This document shows positions 8,825 through 18,957 of a stretch of DNA of 64,000 nucleotides, piece after piece. The stretch is from Caldilineaceae bacterium (GTDB lineage: Bacteria > Chloroflexota > Anaerolineae > Caldilineales > Caldilineaceae), in the NCBI GenBank assembly GCA_019637645.1, contig JAHBVH010000004.1, forward strand, positions 62,001 through 126,000, read 5' to 3'. Both the position numbers and the translations under genes were made by a program. The notes beneath the pieces were generated by a model, which did no database searches, was not told where the DNA came from, and saw only the letters and a program-made list of their open reading frames with translations. Each line of letters begins with the position of its first letter. Position 1 is the first letter of the stretch.

Positions 8825-9603
8825 ACCGACAAGCCCTCTACAACTATAACCGCCACGCCTGGAATAAAGCGGTGGAGCATGGCAGTCAGTGGACAATTCC
8901 CGTGGAACCCGCGCAAGTTGCGGCGGCGCGGCAAGGTGACTGGCAGATTGGGCTAACCCCCACCAAGCCAGTGCCGCGCCACTGGTTTCCCCCCTTGGCA
9001 GGCGCAACGGTGCTTGGCTTGGCCGCTGGCGGTGGACAGCAAGGCCCCATTCTAGCCGCGCTAGGAGCCCACGTTACGATTTTGGATGCTTCCCCGCAAC
9101 AGTTAGCCCAAGATCGCTATGTTGCCCGCCGTGAAGGACTAGTGCTGACCACCCTAGAAGGCGACATGGCCGACCTCTCCCCCTTCCCGGCAGAGAGCTT
9201 TGATCTCATTGTCCATCCCTGCTCGAATCTCTTTGTGCCGGATGTACGCGTTGTTTGGCGCGAATGTCAGCGCGTCTTGAAGCCAGGCGGGATTCTATTG
9301 GCCGGCTTTTGCAATCCAGCCACCTATATCTTTGACCAACAGCTCGCGGACGAAGGCATCTTGCAGGTGCGCCATCCCCTCCCCTATTCGGATCTGGCGA
9401 GTCTTAGTGCCGCAGAACGGCAGCGCTATGTGGACGATGATCAACCACTGGAATTTAGCCATACGCTGGAGGACCAGATCAGTGGGCAGCTAGAAGTGGG
9501 CCTCACATTGACCGGTTTCTATGAAGACCGCTGGCCCGGGCATATTCTCGATGAATATATGGCGACCTTTATGGCCACACGCGCCGTGAAGGCGAACGGA
9601 TAA
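8821..9603 (+). CDS. Class I SAM-dependent methyltransferase
   Basis: A 260-residue protein. The SAM-binding glycine loop [12 protein letters not shown] is motif I, followed by [11 protein letters not shown] (acidic end of beta2), [10 protein letters not shown] (motif II) and [10 protein letters not shown] (motif III). [10 protein letters not shown] is the post-III strand typical of Methyltransf_11 proteins. The ATG at 8821 overlaps the stop of the HAD gene by four bases, so the two are probably translationally coupled. The methyl acceptor is not known. Confidence 0.9.
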   Translation: MNRQALYNYNRHAWNKAVEHGSQWTIPVEPAQVAAARQGDWQIGLTPTKPVPRHWFPPLAGATVLGLAAGGGQQGPILAALGAHVTILDASPQQLAQDRYVARREGLVLTTLEGDMADLSPFPAESFDLIVHPCSNLFVPDVRVVWRECQRVLKPGGILLAGFCNPATYIFDQQLADEGILQVRHPLPYSDLASLSAAERQRYVDDDQPLEFSHTLEDQISGQLEVGLTLTGFYEDRWPGHILDEYMATFMATRAVKANG

Positions 9604-9716
9604 GCGGCGGTTCTAGCGTAGCAACGAGAAGGCTGAGTGCCACCAGGATCATGGCAAGCACTGGGCCAAGGGGTCGCCTCGCTGTGCGGGCAGGGATAGG
9701 GGCGTAGGTGGGGTCG

Positions 9717-11633
9717 TTAGGTAGCTAGCGGCAGGGTCACAATGACCGTTGTGCCGCGCCCTACCTGGCTAGTCACGGCAATGGTTCCACCATGCAACTC
9801 GACTGCCTCCTTCGTAATGACCAAACCCAAGCCCGTACCAGAGATCGTACCGACGTTCGTCGCCCGATGAAAGGGTTGGAAGAGATGCGGCAAGTCCGCT
9901 TCAGGAATACCAATCCCCTCATCATGGATCTGCAGCACGACAGTATCCCCAGTGTAGGTCAAGTGGAGCGAAATGATGCCAGTAACGGATGAGTACTTTA
10001 GGGCATTCGACAGTAAATTGCTAATGACTTGCCGCATCAGTCGTTTATCGAGGAAAACCATCTGCGCGGGCCGGTTGCAGTGGTAACCGAATTGCTGCGC
10101 ACCAACGAGTTGGTGCCGGAATTCATCCATGATGCTACAACAAAATTCGTCCAGGTTGAATAACGCAGGCATAGGCACAACTCGCCGTGCCTGCATTTGG
10201 GCCAATTGCAACATATCCTCCATCACCAGCTTCAAATGGCCAACCTGCTCACGGATACTATCCAGGCGCTGCATGATCTGCGCTTCGGTCAATTTATGGC
10301 GATAGGCTGCGAGCGTCTCCGTCAGCATGAGGATCGACGCCAAGGGCGTACGAAACTCGTGAGATGCCATAGAGATAAAGCGTGATTTGAGTTCTCCCAA
10401 TTCACGCTCTTTGGTCAACATTTCGTGCAGAGCCGCTTCGGCGCGCTGGCGTTCGGTGATGTCATGGTTCACGGCCACCATCCCAAACGGAACCCCGCGT
10501 TCATCTTTCAGCAGGGTTAACGACTGCAGAATATACAGAGAAGTGCCATTTTTATGAAATTGGACCAGTTCCCCTTGCCAGCGGCCCTGCTGGTGCCACT
10601 CTTGCACAAGCCAGGCACTTGTCTTAGGGAAAGAGCATTGGGTCTGTAAGATTTCGTTAACATACCGCCCAATGACTTCGGTGGCCTGCCAGCCATAGAT
10701 CCGTTCTGCGGCACGGTTCCAACTTTGAATGCGTAGGGCGAGATCGGTGGTAATGACAGCGTCATTTACATTCTCCTGCAAACTCGCATAGAAGTGTAGT
10801 TGTTGTTCGTACTGTTTGCGCTGTGTAATATTATGCGAAAAGCCAGCTAAGCCAACGATTTCACCTTGCAAATTGCGGAGTAGGACCTTGGAGGTAGCCA
10901 TCCAAAGCTCTCGCCCCTGCCAATCGACAATCTGCTCCTCCTGATTCAGCAACGATTGTCCACTTTCGAAAACCTCTCGCTCATAGCCATAGAGACGAGT
11001 GGCTAACGCGTGGGGAAATAGGTCAAAATCGGTTTTGCCGATCAGCCAATCAGGCGGCTGATTATGCAATAAATAACCAGCCGCCCTGTTACACAAGGAA
11101 AACCGATGTTCGCAGTCTTTCATATAGATCAAGTCCGGCATAGCATCAATCAATGTGCGCAGCAGGTTACGCTCTTCGGCTAGCCTGGTTTGCGTCGCTT
11201 GTCTTTCCTCAACATCACGAATGTTGCAGACAAGACCATGGCCTTTACTCGGGTGAATCCGTACTTCAGCCAGGAATTGGGTGCTATCTTTGCGCAGGAT
11301 AGACAGTTCGATCTGTTGGGCGACTTGTTCTTTGTATGCCTTCTCGGCTGCCGTATATGCCATACCAACGTCCGCTGGCGCAATGAGATCACGCAAGGGG
11401 CAGCCCGTTAATTCATCGGCTTGGCGGCCGAAGAGCTGATGCAAGACTTGGTTTGCGCGCGCAACATGGAGATCGGCCGTTAGCAGCAAAATTCCATCGA
11501 GGCTGTTCGCTAAGATAGCGTCAAGATACGCCTGGGCAGCCGCGAGTTCGCCCAATATGATGCTTGGCTGGTCTAATGGAAATGTCCGCTCACGCCTTCG
11601 TTTCCAGTTCAACTTTGGCTGCTTTTTTAGCAT
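9717..11633 (-). CDS. Multi-PAS sensor histidine kinase
   Basis: A 638-residue cytoplasmic kinase with no membrane segment. Three PAS domains lie at about 35-150, 155-275 and 285-400, followed by HisKA with phospho-accepting His425 (SMASHEFRTPL) and a HATPase domain with N box (NLLSNALKYS), G1 (DEGIGIP) and G2 ([12 protein letters not shown]). The protein would autophosphorylate in response to redox, light or small molecules sensed by PAS, but no cofactor residues are certain. The next gene upstream (11640-14057) is a close paralog with one more PAS, only six bases away. No response regulator is adjacent, so the partner must be encoded elsewhere. Confidence 0.92.
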   Translation of the reverse strand: MLKKQPKLNWKRRRERTFPLDQPSIILGELAAAQAYLDAILANSLDGILLLTADLHVARANQVLHQLFGRQADELTGCPLRDLIAPADVGMAYTAAEKAYKEQVAQQIELSILRKDSTQFLAEVRIHPSKGHGLVCNIRDVEERQATQTRLAEERNLLRTLIDAMPDLIYMKDCEHRFSLCNRAAGYLLHNQPPDWLIGKTDFDLFPHALATRLYGYEREVFESGQSLLNQEEQIVDWQGRELWMATSKVLLRNLQGEIVGLAGFSHNITQRKQYEQQLHFYASLQENVNDAVITTDLALRIQSWNRAAERIYGWQATEVIGRYVNEILQTQCSFPKTSAWLVQEWHQQGRWQGELVQFHKNGTSLYILQSLTLLKDERGVPFGMVAVNHDITERQRAEAALHEMLTKERELGELKSRFISMASHEFRTPLASILMLTETLAAYRHKLTEAQIMQRLDSIREQVGHLKLVMEDMLQLAQMQARRVVPMPALFNLDEFCCSIMDEFRHQLVGAQQFGYHCNRPAQMVFLDKRLMRQVISNLLSNALKYSSVTGIISLHLTYTGDTVVLQIHDEGIGIPEADLPHLFQPFHRATNVGTISGTGLGLVITKEAVELHGGTIAVTSQVGRGTTVIVTLPLAT

Positions 11634-11639
11634 TTACCA

Positions 11640-14057
11640 TTATCCTCTTGGTTGGTAATCAACCGAATTCACAGTTATGGTGATTGGAATGGCCACGGTA
11701 AAGGTGGTGCCCAGACCCAATTGGCTGGTCACCGTGAGCATGCCACCATGTAGCTCAACCGCTTCTTTGGTGATTACTAGGCCCAGGCCAGTGCCGGGGA
11801 TCGTGCCAACATTGCTGGCGCGGTGAAATGGTTCAAAAAGATGCGGCAAATCGGCTTCGGGAATCCCAATCCCTTCATCGCGTACCTGTAAAACCAAGTT
11901 CTGGTCACACTGAGTTAAGTCGATAAAGATTGATTTATCAGGCGGGGAATATTTAATTGCATTCGTCACTAGATTGGTAATCACTTGGCGTATGAGCCGC
12001 CGATCGAGGGATGCTGCTGGCAATGAGGGAGAGCAGCGATAGTGTAAAAACGCGCCACCTCCCACCTGGCTTTGAAACTCTTCGACAACAGTCCGACAGA
12101 GGCTAGCCAGATCCTCCAGTGCTGGATTAAATTCGCTCCGCCGGGCTTGGAGCCGCGCCAGTTGGAGCACCTCGTCCATAATGGTGCGCAGATGACTGAC
12201 TTGGTCTTGGATCTTGCTGAGCCGTTGGGTAATTTGGGCATCGGTCAATTGCTGTCGATACATCGTCAGCGTATCGACTAACACCTGAATCGCGGCAAGG
12301 GGCGTGCGAAATTCGTGCGAAGCCATCGAAACAAAGCGCGATTTTAGTTCACTCAGTTCTTTTTCTTTGTGCAAGGCTTGTTGTAACGCCTCTTCGGCTC
12401 GTTTGTGCTCGGTGATCTCGGTGGCGACAGTGAGCAGCCGATCAAACGCACCCGCATGATTTTTGAGCGGAATTTTGCTAGTTTGGTAGTAACGGCCAAA
12501 GATCTTTTCTTCTGGAATAAAAATTGGCTGCTGGCTAGCGAAGAGCGCTTGTCCCTTAGAAAAGGAAAAACCGGTTGCAGCCTGGTTTGGAATAACCTCA
12601 GCTTCGACTTTTCCGATCATATCGGCAGGTGATTGTTGGTAGAGTTGAGCGGCAGGTTGGTTGACCAGCTGAAAGCGCCCTAACTGATCGTTCACCAAAA
12701 TAATATTGGGTAAGCTATCAATCACTAATTGCAGGAAATCGTGGTGTTCCCGCTGCACGGCATCAGCCCGCTTTTGTTCGGTAATATCACGGTTAATCGT
12801 AATGTAGCCATAGGGTAGCCCCATTTCATCTTTGAGCACAGTGACGGCACAAAAGACATGAACGGGTTCACCATTTTTGCGGTATTGCAGAAGCTCGCCA
12901 GACCAAGCACCGTGCGTAAACAACCAGGCACGCGCGTCCTGGCGGGCAAGCTCAGATGTGTACACGGTTTTCCAAATGGCGGCAACCGAGTGCCCAAGCA
13001 CTTCATCGGCGCGCCAGCCATAGATAGCTTCGGCGGCGCGGTTCCAACTTTGGATAAGAAAATCGAGATTGCAGGTAATTACACCATCGCTTACGTTCTC
13101 TTGTAAACTGGCCGAAAGCCGCAGTTGTTGTTCATAGCGCTTTCGCGCGGTAATATCATGGGAAAAACCTGCCAGCCCAATCCGCTCACCCTCCAAATTC
13201 TGCAAAATTACTTTCGTGGTAGAAATCCAGATAACGTTGCCGTCTAGATCCACAACCTGCTGCTCGCGGCGCAGCACAGGCTCCCCGGTTGCGAAGATCG
13301 CTTCTTCTTCGGCATGGAATTGTGCCGCTAGCGCTGGGGGAAAGAGATCAGCGTCAGTTTTACCAATAATTGCCTCGGGCAACCGGTTATGCAAGACATC
13401 GCCAGCCGCGGTATTGCAAAGGACAAAGCGGTGCTGTAGATCTTTGACATAAATGATATCCGGCATGGCGTCGATCAGTGTGCGCAGCAAGTTACGCTCT
13501 TCGGCTAACCGTGTCTGGGCAGCTTTACGCTCGGTAATATCACGAATTGTACAGATCAGGCCATGATCCTGTAGCGCGCCAATGCTGAGTTCAACCTCAA
13601 AGAGCGCGCCATCATGCCGTTGGGCGCGGATCTCAAGCTGCTTGCCCCAATGGGTGTCCAACACGGTTTGAATACTGGACAACACCCGGAGCCGATCATC
13701 GGCTTGGACAAAATTTAACAGTGGTTGGCCTTGGTAGTCATCATGTTCACAGGCAAATAGGGTGCAAAAAGCAGCATTTGCTTGCCTGATGCGAAGGTCA
13801 GGACGCGTAAAAAAGATGCCATCAAGGCTATTATGCAATATAGCGGCGACCTGCCCTCTGGAGATTTGCAATTCAGCCACGCATTCAACCAAACGCTGCT
13901 CAAGCTGACTGACCCGAGCTTTGCTTTGGGCTAGCGCGGCCTGGCTCTGTGTCAGTGCGCCTTCCAACACTTGCACACGCTGGATTAATTGCAGAATTGC
14001 CTGCTGGGTGGCATCGTCACCGTCAGGCAATACAACGGATGGTGGGGCATTCAACAT
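11640..14057 (-). CDS. Multi-PAS sensor histidine kinase (paralog of its neighbour)
   Basis: An 805-residue soluble kinase. A coiled-coil-like start (repeated QSQAALAQSKARVSQLEQRL) is followed by four PAS domains, HisKA (SMASHEFRTPLAAI) and HATPase ([29 protein letters not shown]). PAS 1-3, HisKA and HATPase align with the downstream kinase at 9717-11633; the fourth PAS (SLPNIILVNDQLGRF region) is extra. The pair probably arose by tandem duplication with gain or loss of one PAS. I chose ATG 14057 (MLNAPPSV), with GGGA upstream; an earlier start at 14144 gives an unlikely N-terminus. The two genes are six bases apart and should be co-transcribed. Confidence 0.92.
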   Translation of the reverse strand: MLNAPPSVVLPDGDDATQQAILQLIQRVQVLEGALTQSQAALAQSKARVSQLEQRLVECVAELQISRGQVAAILHNSLDGIFFTRPDLRIRQANAAFCTLFACEHDDYQGQPLLNFVQADDRLRVLSSIQTVLDTHWGKQLEIRAQRHDGALFEVELSIGALQDHGLICTIRDITERKAAQTRLAEERNLLRTLIDAMPDIIYVKDLQHRFVLCNTAAGDVLHNRLPEAIIGKTDADLFPPALAAQFHAEEEAIFATGEPVLRREQQVVDLDGNVIWISTTKVILQNLEGERIGLAGFSHDITARKRYEQQLRLSASLQENVSDGVITCNLDFLIQSWNRAAEAIYGWRADEVLGHSVAAIWKTVYTSELARQDARAWLFTHGAWSGELLQYRKNGEPVHVFCAVTVLKDEMGLPYGYITINRDITEQKRADAVQREHHDFLQLVIDSLPNIILVNDQLGRFQLVNQPAAQLYQQSPADMIGKVEAEVIPNQAATGFSFSKGQALFASQQPIFIPEEKIFGRYYQTSKIPLKNHAGAFDRLLTVATEITEHKRAEEALQQALHKEKELSELKSRFVSMASHEFRTPLAAIQVLVDTLTMYRQQLTDAQITQRLSKIQDQVSHLRTIMDEVLQLARLQARRSEFNPALEDLASLCRTVVEEFQSQVGGGAFLHYRCSPSLPAASLDRRLIRQVITNLVTNAIKYSPPDKSIFIDLTQCDQNLVLQVRDEGIGIPEADLPHLFEPFHRASNVGTIPGTGLGLVITKEAVELHGGMLTVTSQLGLGTTFTVAIPITITVNSVDYQPRG

Positions 14058-14299
14058 GATCGTGTCCCGCGCTCCCTGGTGGTCTATATCACTACACGAT
14101 ACTGCCCTACGTTCAACCAGCCCTACCACCAGCTTACGTGTCATCGGCGGATTGATTGCTCCCTATCTTACACAGATTAGACTAATTACACAATAGCAAA
14201 TTGGTTTAAACTATAACTTACGAAGAGACGCGTAGGCTAGGCACTACCCATTTTGAAAACCCGACGTCTTATAGGAAAGGCAGGCAGCAGAACGATTTA

Positions 14300-16153
14300 C
14301 TACTCTAACACGGATGTGATAAAAAGGAGACCCGCGATACCCCAAAACAGGAAAGCAGGGAACGAACTACCTTGACCATAGAGCAAGGTACCGGCCAAAA
14401 GTAAGGCACTGGCGACCACCGTTGTATTGAGCCGACTGACCCGCCGCTCTAATTGCTCCAGACGGCGGAGCGTATTGCCATCGTCCGTGACGTGCACTTG
14501 TAACTTACCGCTTTCCGCCAGCTGAATAAGCCGACGCACCTGCGCGGGCACCCCCAACAAGGAGCGGGCTTCTTCGAGCAACAGCTTCGGGTCCAAGAGA
14601 TTCATTCGTTGATCCCCCACAATCTCCAGCGCGTACTTTTCCATCTGCCTCCACAGGTTCACGCCTGGGTGAAGTTGGGAAGTTAACCCAGAAAGCATGC
14701 CAACCGCGCGGCCCAGATAGATAAAATCTTGGGGAACTTGAAAGGGAAAGGTGCGCAGCAGATCTTTGAACTCACTGCCCAGCTCTTGGATCTCGGCTCG
14801 GCTTGGGCGCGCCATCTCTTGCAGGCTACGCCCCCAGATCCGGCCCAGCACAGCCGCTTGCGCCTCTGTGATCCGCTCTAGATCCGCACCGGGCAGAAAA
14901 AAGCCCATATCTTGGTAGATCTGTGTCAAGGTATGGGCATCGCGCTTGGCTACCGCCAACAAGAGCCGGCGCAGATTTTCGCCCATGAGCGCCTGGATAT
15001 TGCCCATCATGCCAAAATCAATAAAAACAATCTGGAAAGGCGTTGGCGCGGTAGACGGTGCAGCCGCTAGCTGTGGCAGCGGGCGGACAAAGAGATTGCC
15101 CGGGTGAGGGTCGGCGTGGAAAAAGCCAGCTTGAAAGACTTGCTTGAAATAGATATCCAAGAGCCGTTCGGCCACCGCGGTGGGTACAATCCCAGCAGCG
15201 TTCATAGCCGCCACATTGTCGATCCGAATGCCTTCGACATTTTCCAGCGTGAGGACGCGTCCCGTCGAGTGGGCATGATAGACTTGCGGCACGGCCACAT
15301 CCGCCTCGTCGGCAAAGAGGGCCGCAAAGCGTTCGGCGTTGGCCGCCTCGGCGCGATAGTCAAGCTCTTCCCACAGGGTACGCGCAAACTCCTCCATCAG
15401 GGCGGGGACATTGGCGCGGCGGCCCAACGGCTTATAGCGCATGACCCATCGCGCCACGACACGCAGTGCCGCCAGATCGGTGCGTACAACCGCCTCAATC
15501 TGCGGTCGCTGCACCTTGACCACCACGTTAATCGGCGCAGCAGGAGCAGCTGGCGTAGCGGTTTCGCGCAGCGCTGGGTCAGCATTGCGTAAATGGGCCC
15601 GGTGTGCTTGGCCTAACGAAGCTGCCGCTAAGGGCGTCGTTTCAAAATCGACAAAATGGGCGGTAATATCACCAAGCTCCTGCTGTAAGACCGCCATAAT
15701 GGCGGGAAAAGGGACAGGAGGCACCTCGTCTTGCAGACCAGCTAGCTCCTCGGTAATATCGGCTGGCAGTACATCGACGCGTGAACTCAGAAATTGTCCT
15801 AACTTAATTAACACCCCCCCCATTTCCACCGCCAAGCTACGAAAATGTTGCGCCATACGGCGGAGGCGCGCGGGACGGCCCGTCCGTATCCGCGGCCCAA
15901 GCCAGGGCAAGCGGCCCACAAACAGATCGATGATGATAAAATGGAAAATAATCCCAGCAAAAAAACGCAGAATCCGCCGATAACGCCGCCGATCAGCAAT
16001 AGCAAGGTCCGCCGTGGGTGGATCAGTGATGGGCGGTTCAGCGCCAGGAACGGCAGGGGTTGAGCTTTCCAAACGCGGCATTGTCAGGGTTGTCTCGCCT
16101 GGTGTAGTACCGCCGGAAGGAGGTGGTGACATCTCTTGTCGCATAGTGCCCAT
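14300..16153 (-). CDS. ABC1/UbiB family atypical protein kinase
   Basis: A protein of about 617 residues with the ABC1 core. KLGQFLSSRVDVLP is the KxGQ motif. ASLGQAHRAHL is the Ala-rich loop that replaces the usual glycine loop. VVKVQRP gives the ATP-binding Lys, and FFHADPHPGNLF and FIDFGMMG give the catalytic and metal sites. Two hydrophobic segments near the C-terminus look like the membrane hairpin of UbiB proteins. The family supports ubiquinone or other isoprenoid lipid metabolism and may act as an ATPase. The start is uncertain: ATG 16153 and 16144 both lack a good ribosome site, and the frame stays open to TTG 16210. The Pro/Thr-rich N-terminus looks disordered. Confidence 0.9.
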   Translation of the reverse strand: MGTMRQEMSPPPSGGTTPGETTLTMPRLESSTPAVPGAEPPITDPPTADLAIADRRRYRRILRFFAGIIFHFIIIDLFVGRLPWLGPRIRTGRPARLRRMAQHFRSLAVEMGGVLIKLGQFLSSRVDVLPADITEELAGLQDEVPPVPFPAIMAVLQQELGDITAHFVDFETTPLAAASLGQAHRAHLRNADPALRETATPAAPAAPINVVVKVQRPQIEAVVRTDLAALRVVARWVMRYKPLGRRANVPALMEEFARTLWEELDYRAEAANAERFAALFADEADVAVPQVYHAHSTGRVLTLENVEGIRIDNVAAMNAAGIVPTAVAERLLDIYFKQVFQAGFFHADPHPGNLFVRPLPQLAAAPSTAPTPFQIVFIDFGMMGNIQALMGENLRRLLLAVAKRDAHTLTQIYQDMGFFLPGADLERITEAQAAVLGRIWGRSLQEMARPSRAEIQELGSEFKDLLRTFPFQVPQDFIYLGRAVGMLSGLTSQLHPGVNLWRQMEKYALEIVGDQRMNLLDPKLLLEEARSLLGVPAQVRRLIQLAESGKLQVHVTDDGNTLRRLEQLERRVSRLNTTVVASALLLAGTLLYGQGSSFPAFLFWGIAGLLFITSVLE

Positions 16154-16252
16154 GGTAGCAGGGGGCAAGGGAGAAGTCAAGTTTTTTGGCGAACGGCTCT
16201 GCGGCGGCAACCAAGAGCGGGTTTGAAAAGGTCTCTAGAGCAGAGCGGACAG

Positions 16253-16287
16253 GTCTTTAATGACCCAGCCAACTGCATAACTTCTAT
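16253..16287. repeat. Half copy of the 84-bp palindromic element
   Basis: The bases from GTCTTTAATGACCCAG to AACTGCATAACTTCTAT match the right half of the composite elements at 5944-6027, 54576-54659 and 61582-61666. The left half and motif A stem are mostly lost (only GGACAGGTCT remains). It lies between the divergent UbiB and kup genes. Confidence 0.75.
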
Positions 16288-16315
16288 CTATTTAAACCCT
16301 TTCTTAGCATAGGCT

Positions 16316-16345
16316 TTGGAATCTTATCATGGGCTAGCGTATAAT
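16316..16345 (+). promoter_or_regulatory. Probable sigma-70 type promoter of kup
   Basis: TTGGAA (16316-16321) and TATAAT (16340-16345) are separated by 18 bases. They lie about 75 bases before the kup start codon. The -10 box is perfect and the -35 box matches four of six bases. Confidence 0.6.
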
Positions 16346-16419
16346 ATGAGGTTGGCACGAGTCATCCTGCTTGTAGATTACCACGGACACTACAATAGCA
16401 GTTAGTGAAGAGGTAGGTC

Positions 16420-18348
16420 ATGAGTAAGGTCGAAGAAGTTCACCCACAGCACGAAGGCGAGGGGCAGGATAGCACTGCGCCCCATGGAAAACACCTAGCG
16501 ATGCTTGCGCTTGGCGCGCTTGGCGTCGTCTATGGCGACATTGGGACAAGTCCCCTCTACGCTTTCCGCGAATCCTTTCATGGTGAGTATAGTATTCCCG
16601 TCAGCCCCGAAAATGTTTTGGGGATTCTCTCCTTGATCTTTTGGTCATTAATCGCGATCATTTCGGTCAAATACCTCGTCTTTGTCATGCGCGCCGATAA
16701 CCGCGGGGAAGGGGGCATCTTGGCCTTGACAGCCTTGGTCAACCGCTCGCGGCCCACCGTGCGCCGGACCCCACGCTATCGGCTCATTCTTCTAGGGCTC
16801 TTTGGCACGGCATTGCTCTATGGCGATGGCATGATCACACCAGCGATTTCGGTACTTTCGGCGGTGGAAGGGTTAGAGATCGCCACACCTGTTCTCCAGC
16901 CGTACGTGATTCCCATCACCATCGCGATTCTCATCGGCTTGTTCTTCTTTCAAAGCCAAGGCACAGAGCGGGTGGGTAAGGTCTTTGGGCCGGCCACCTT
17001 GCTTTGGTTTTTTGTGTTAGCCTGGCTGGGCCTGCGCTGGATCATCAGCCAACCGCATGTGCTTGCCGCCATGAGCCCCACCTATGCCATTGGCTTTTTT
17101 ACCCATAATGGGTGGCATGGTTTTTGGGTGCTCGGCTCTGTTTTCCTTGTGGTCACAGGTGGGGAAGCGCTCTATGCCGATATGGGCCACTTTGGCAAAG
17201 CACCGATTCGGCTGGCTTGGTTTGTGATCGTACTGCCAGCCCTACTCTTGAACTATTTCGGCCAAGGAGCTTTGCTGCTCGATCATCCCGAAGCGGTGGT
17301 CAATCCCTTTTACCGGATGGCACCAACCTGGGCACTCTACCCAGTTGTGATCATTGCCACTGCGGCCACGGTCATTGCCTCTCAGGCCCTGATTACCGGA
17401 GCTTTTTCTCTCACGCGCCAAGCGGTGCAATTGGGCTATCTACCGCGCGTCGAGATTCATCATACGTCTAGCGATGAGATCGGGCAGATCTATATTCCCG
17501 GCGTCAACTGGCTCTTGATGGTGGCCTGTATTACATTGGTGATTGCGTTTGGCTCTTCCAGCAATTTAGCCGCGGCCTATGGTGTTGCCGTGACAACCAC
17601 CATGGTCATTACCGCGCTGCTACTTTTTATGGTAGAACGGGAACGCTGGAATTGGTCGCTGGGGAGCGCCATTGCCTTTACAGCTTTCTTTCTCGTGCTT
17701 GATCTCGCCTTCTGGGGTGCGAACATTGTCAAGCTGCCCGATGGCGGTTGGTTTCCCCTTGTCATTGGCGTGGTTGTCTTCACCCTCATGACCACTTGGA
17801 AGCGGGGCCGTGTGATCCTTAGTGCACGCTTGCGCGCCGGCTCGATGACCTTCTCGGCCTTTGCCGAACGGCTCAGCAATAAAAAATTGGCTCATGTACC
17901 GGGGACCGCTATCTTCATGTATAGTGATCCCGAATCGACACCCCCAGCCTTATTGCATAATATCAAACACAACAAGGTGATCCATGAACAAGTGGTGCTG
18001 CTATCGGTGGAAACCGAAGAGATTCCACGTGTATCCAAGAAAGATCGCATGCAGGTACAACAACTAGAGAATGGCTTCTATCGTGTGATCTTACACTATG
18101 GCTTTATGGAAGATCCGAATGTGCCGCGCGATCTAGCCCAAGCGCGCCGCTATGGGCTGGAGTTGAAGGCCAACGAAGTGACCTATTTCCTGGGCCGTGA
18201 ACGGCTGCTGGCCTCGAAACGGCCTGGCATGGCCATCTGGCGCGAGAATTTATTTGCGCTCATGAGCCGAAACGCCCGGAATGCCACTGATTTTTTCCGC
18301 TTGCCGCCCGAACGGGTCATCGAATTGGGCTCACAAGTAGAGCTATAA
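16420..18348 (+). CDS. kup: KUP family potassium uptake protein
   Basis: A 642-residue potassium/proton symporter. The start of the membrane domain, LGALGVVYGDIGTSPLYAF, is the KUP signature. GTALLYGDGMITPAISVLSA and GGEALYADMGHFGK are further conserved blocks. About twelve membrane helices are followed by a cytoplasmic C-terminal domain from about residue 490, with IPRVSKKDRM and GLELKANEVTYFLGRE. The length is normal for the family. ATG 16420 has GAGGTAGG upstream. It is flanked by the divergent UbiB gene and a convergent Lrp-type gene, so it is probably monocistronic. It takes up potassium at low external levels. Confidence 0.96.
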   Translation: MSKVEEVHPQHEGEGQDSTAPHGKHLAMLALGALGVVYGDIGTSPLYAFRESFHGEYSIPVSPENVLGILSLIFWSLIAIISVKYLVFVMRADNRGEGGILALTALVNRSRPTVRRTPRYRLILLGLFGTALLYGDGMITPAISVLSAVEGLEIATPVLQPYVIPITIAILIGLFFFQSQGTERVGKVFGPATLLWFFVLAWLGLRWIISQPHVLAAMSPTYAIGFFTHNGWHGFWVLGSVFLVVTGGEALYADMGHFGKAPIRLAWFVIVLPALLLNYFGQGALLLDHPEAVVNPFYRMAPTWALYPVVIIATAATVIASQALITGAFSLTRQAVQLGYLPRVEIHHTSSDEIGQIYIPGVNWLLMVACITLVIAFGSSSNLAAAYGVAVTTTMVITALLLFMVERERWNWSLGSAIAFTAFFLVLDLAFWGANIVKLPDGGWFPLVIGVVVFTLMTTWKRGRVILSARLRAGSMTFSAFAERLSNKKLAHVPGTAIFMYSDPESTPPALLHNIKHNKVIHEQVVLLSVETEEIPRVSKKDRMQVQQLENGFYRVILHYGFMEDPNVPRDLAQARRYGLELKANEVTYFLGRERLLASKRPGMAIWRENLFALMSRNARNATDFFRLPPERVIELGSQVEL

Positions 18349-18380
18349 ACGGCAGCACCCCCCAAAGCGCATACGCAGCC

Positions 18381-18445
18381 AAACCTGTCAGGTTTTGAAA
18401 ACCTGACAGGTTTGGCGTTGGCGGTTGTGGGCACTACAGAGCCAA
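18381..18445. repeat. Motif A hairpin followed by motif B
   Basis: Motif A here is a 16-bp perfect stem (18381-18396 with 18398-18413), written in the opposite order from most copies (CTGTCAG first). Motif B follows at 18416-18445 in reverse orientation (CGTTGGCGG ... AGAGCCAA). The pair fills the gap between the convergent kup and Lrp-type genes and may end transcription from both sides, though there is no T-run. Confidence 0.88.
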
Positions 18446-18458
18446 ACAAACCTAAAAT

Positions 18459-18740
18459 CTAGCTTTCGAGGCCGAGTGCAAACATGCTTTCCAAGTCATG
18501 TTTAGAGAAGGCACGGAATGCGATGAGGGTTTCGGTATCTTCAATGCCGGCCAAACCCAGCATCTGGTTGGTGATCAGATCGGCCATTTTCTCGTTGCTG
18601 CTGACGCGAATGATCGCCACTAAATCATACCGACCACCGACTGAATACACCTCTGCAACACCCCTCATCTCTACTAACTGCTGGGCGACATCGTTGATCT
18701 GTTGACGCGCCGCTTTGATTAGAATAATCGCGGTTACCAT
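18459..18740 (-). CDS. Stand-alone Lrp/AsnC ligand-binding (RAM) domain protein
   Basis: A 93-residue protein that matches only the C-terminal effector domain of Lrp/AsnC regulators (beta-alpha-beta-beta-alpha-beta). AIILIKAA is strand 1, VAEVYSVGGRYDLVAII holds strands 2 and 3, and GIEDTETLIAFRAF the last strand. There is no DNA-binding helix-turn-helix. Such stand-alone RAM proteins form oligomers and bind amino acids; they may work with full-length Lrp proteins or alone. AAGGAGG lies a few bases before the ATG, so the short length is real. It is convergent to kup. Confidence 0.9.
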   Translation of the reverse strand: MVTAIILIKAARQQINDVAQQLVEMRGVAEVYSVGGRYDLVAIIRVSSNEKMADLITNQMLGLAGIEDTETLIAFRAFSKHDLESMFALGLES

Positions 18741-18957
18741 TTTGGGCCTCCTTGGTGCTGTTCTGCAGACTTACGCTAGTTTGTAGCATAACATTACTCA
18801 AGAGCCTTGTCTAGCCTCCTCGCGTCCTAAAGCAGGGCAAACACGCGCTAGTCCGCTGGGGACTGAAGCCACCCAGCTACTGAACAACGCCGGCTCAATC
18901 CGGCTTTACACCCCGGCTTTTTTAGTTCGCTGCCGCGATGACACATCATGCGCCGCG

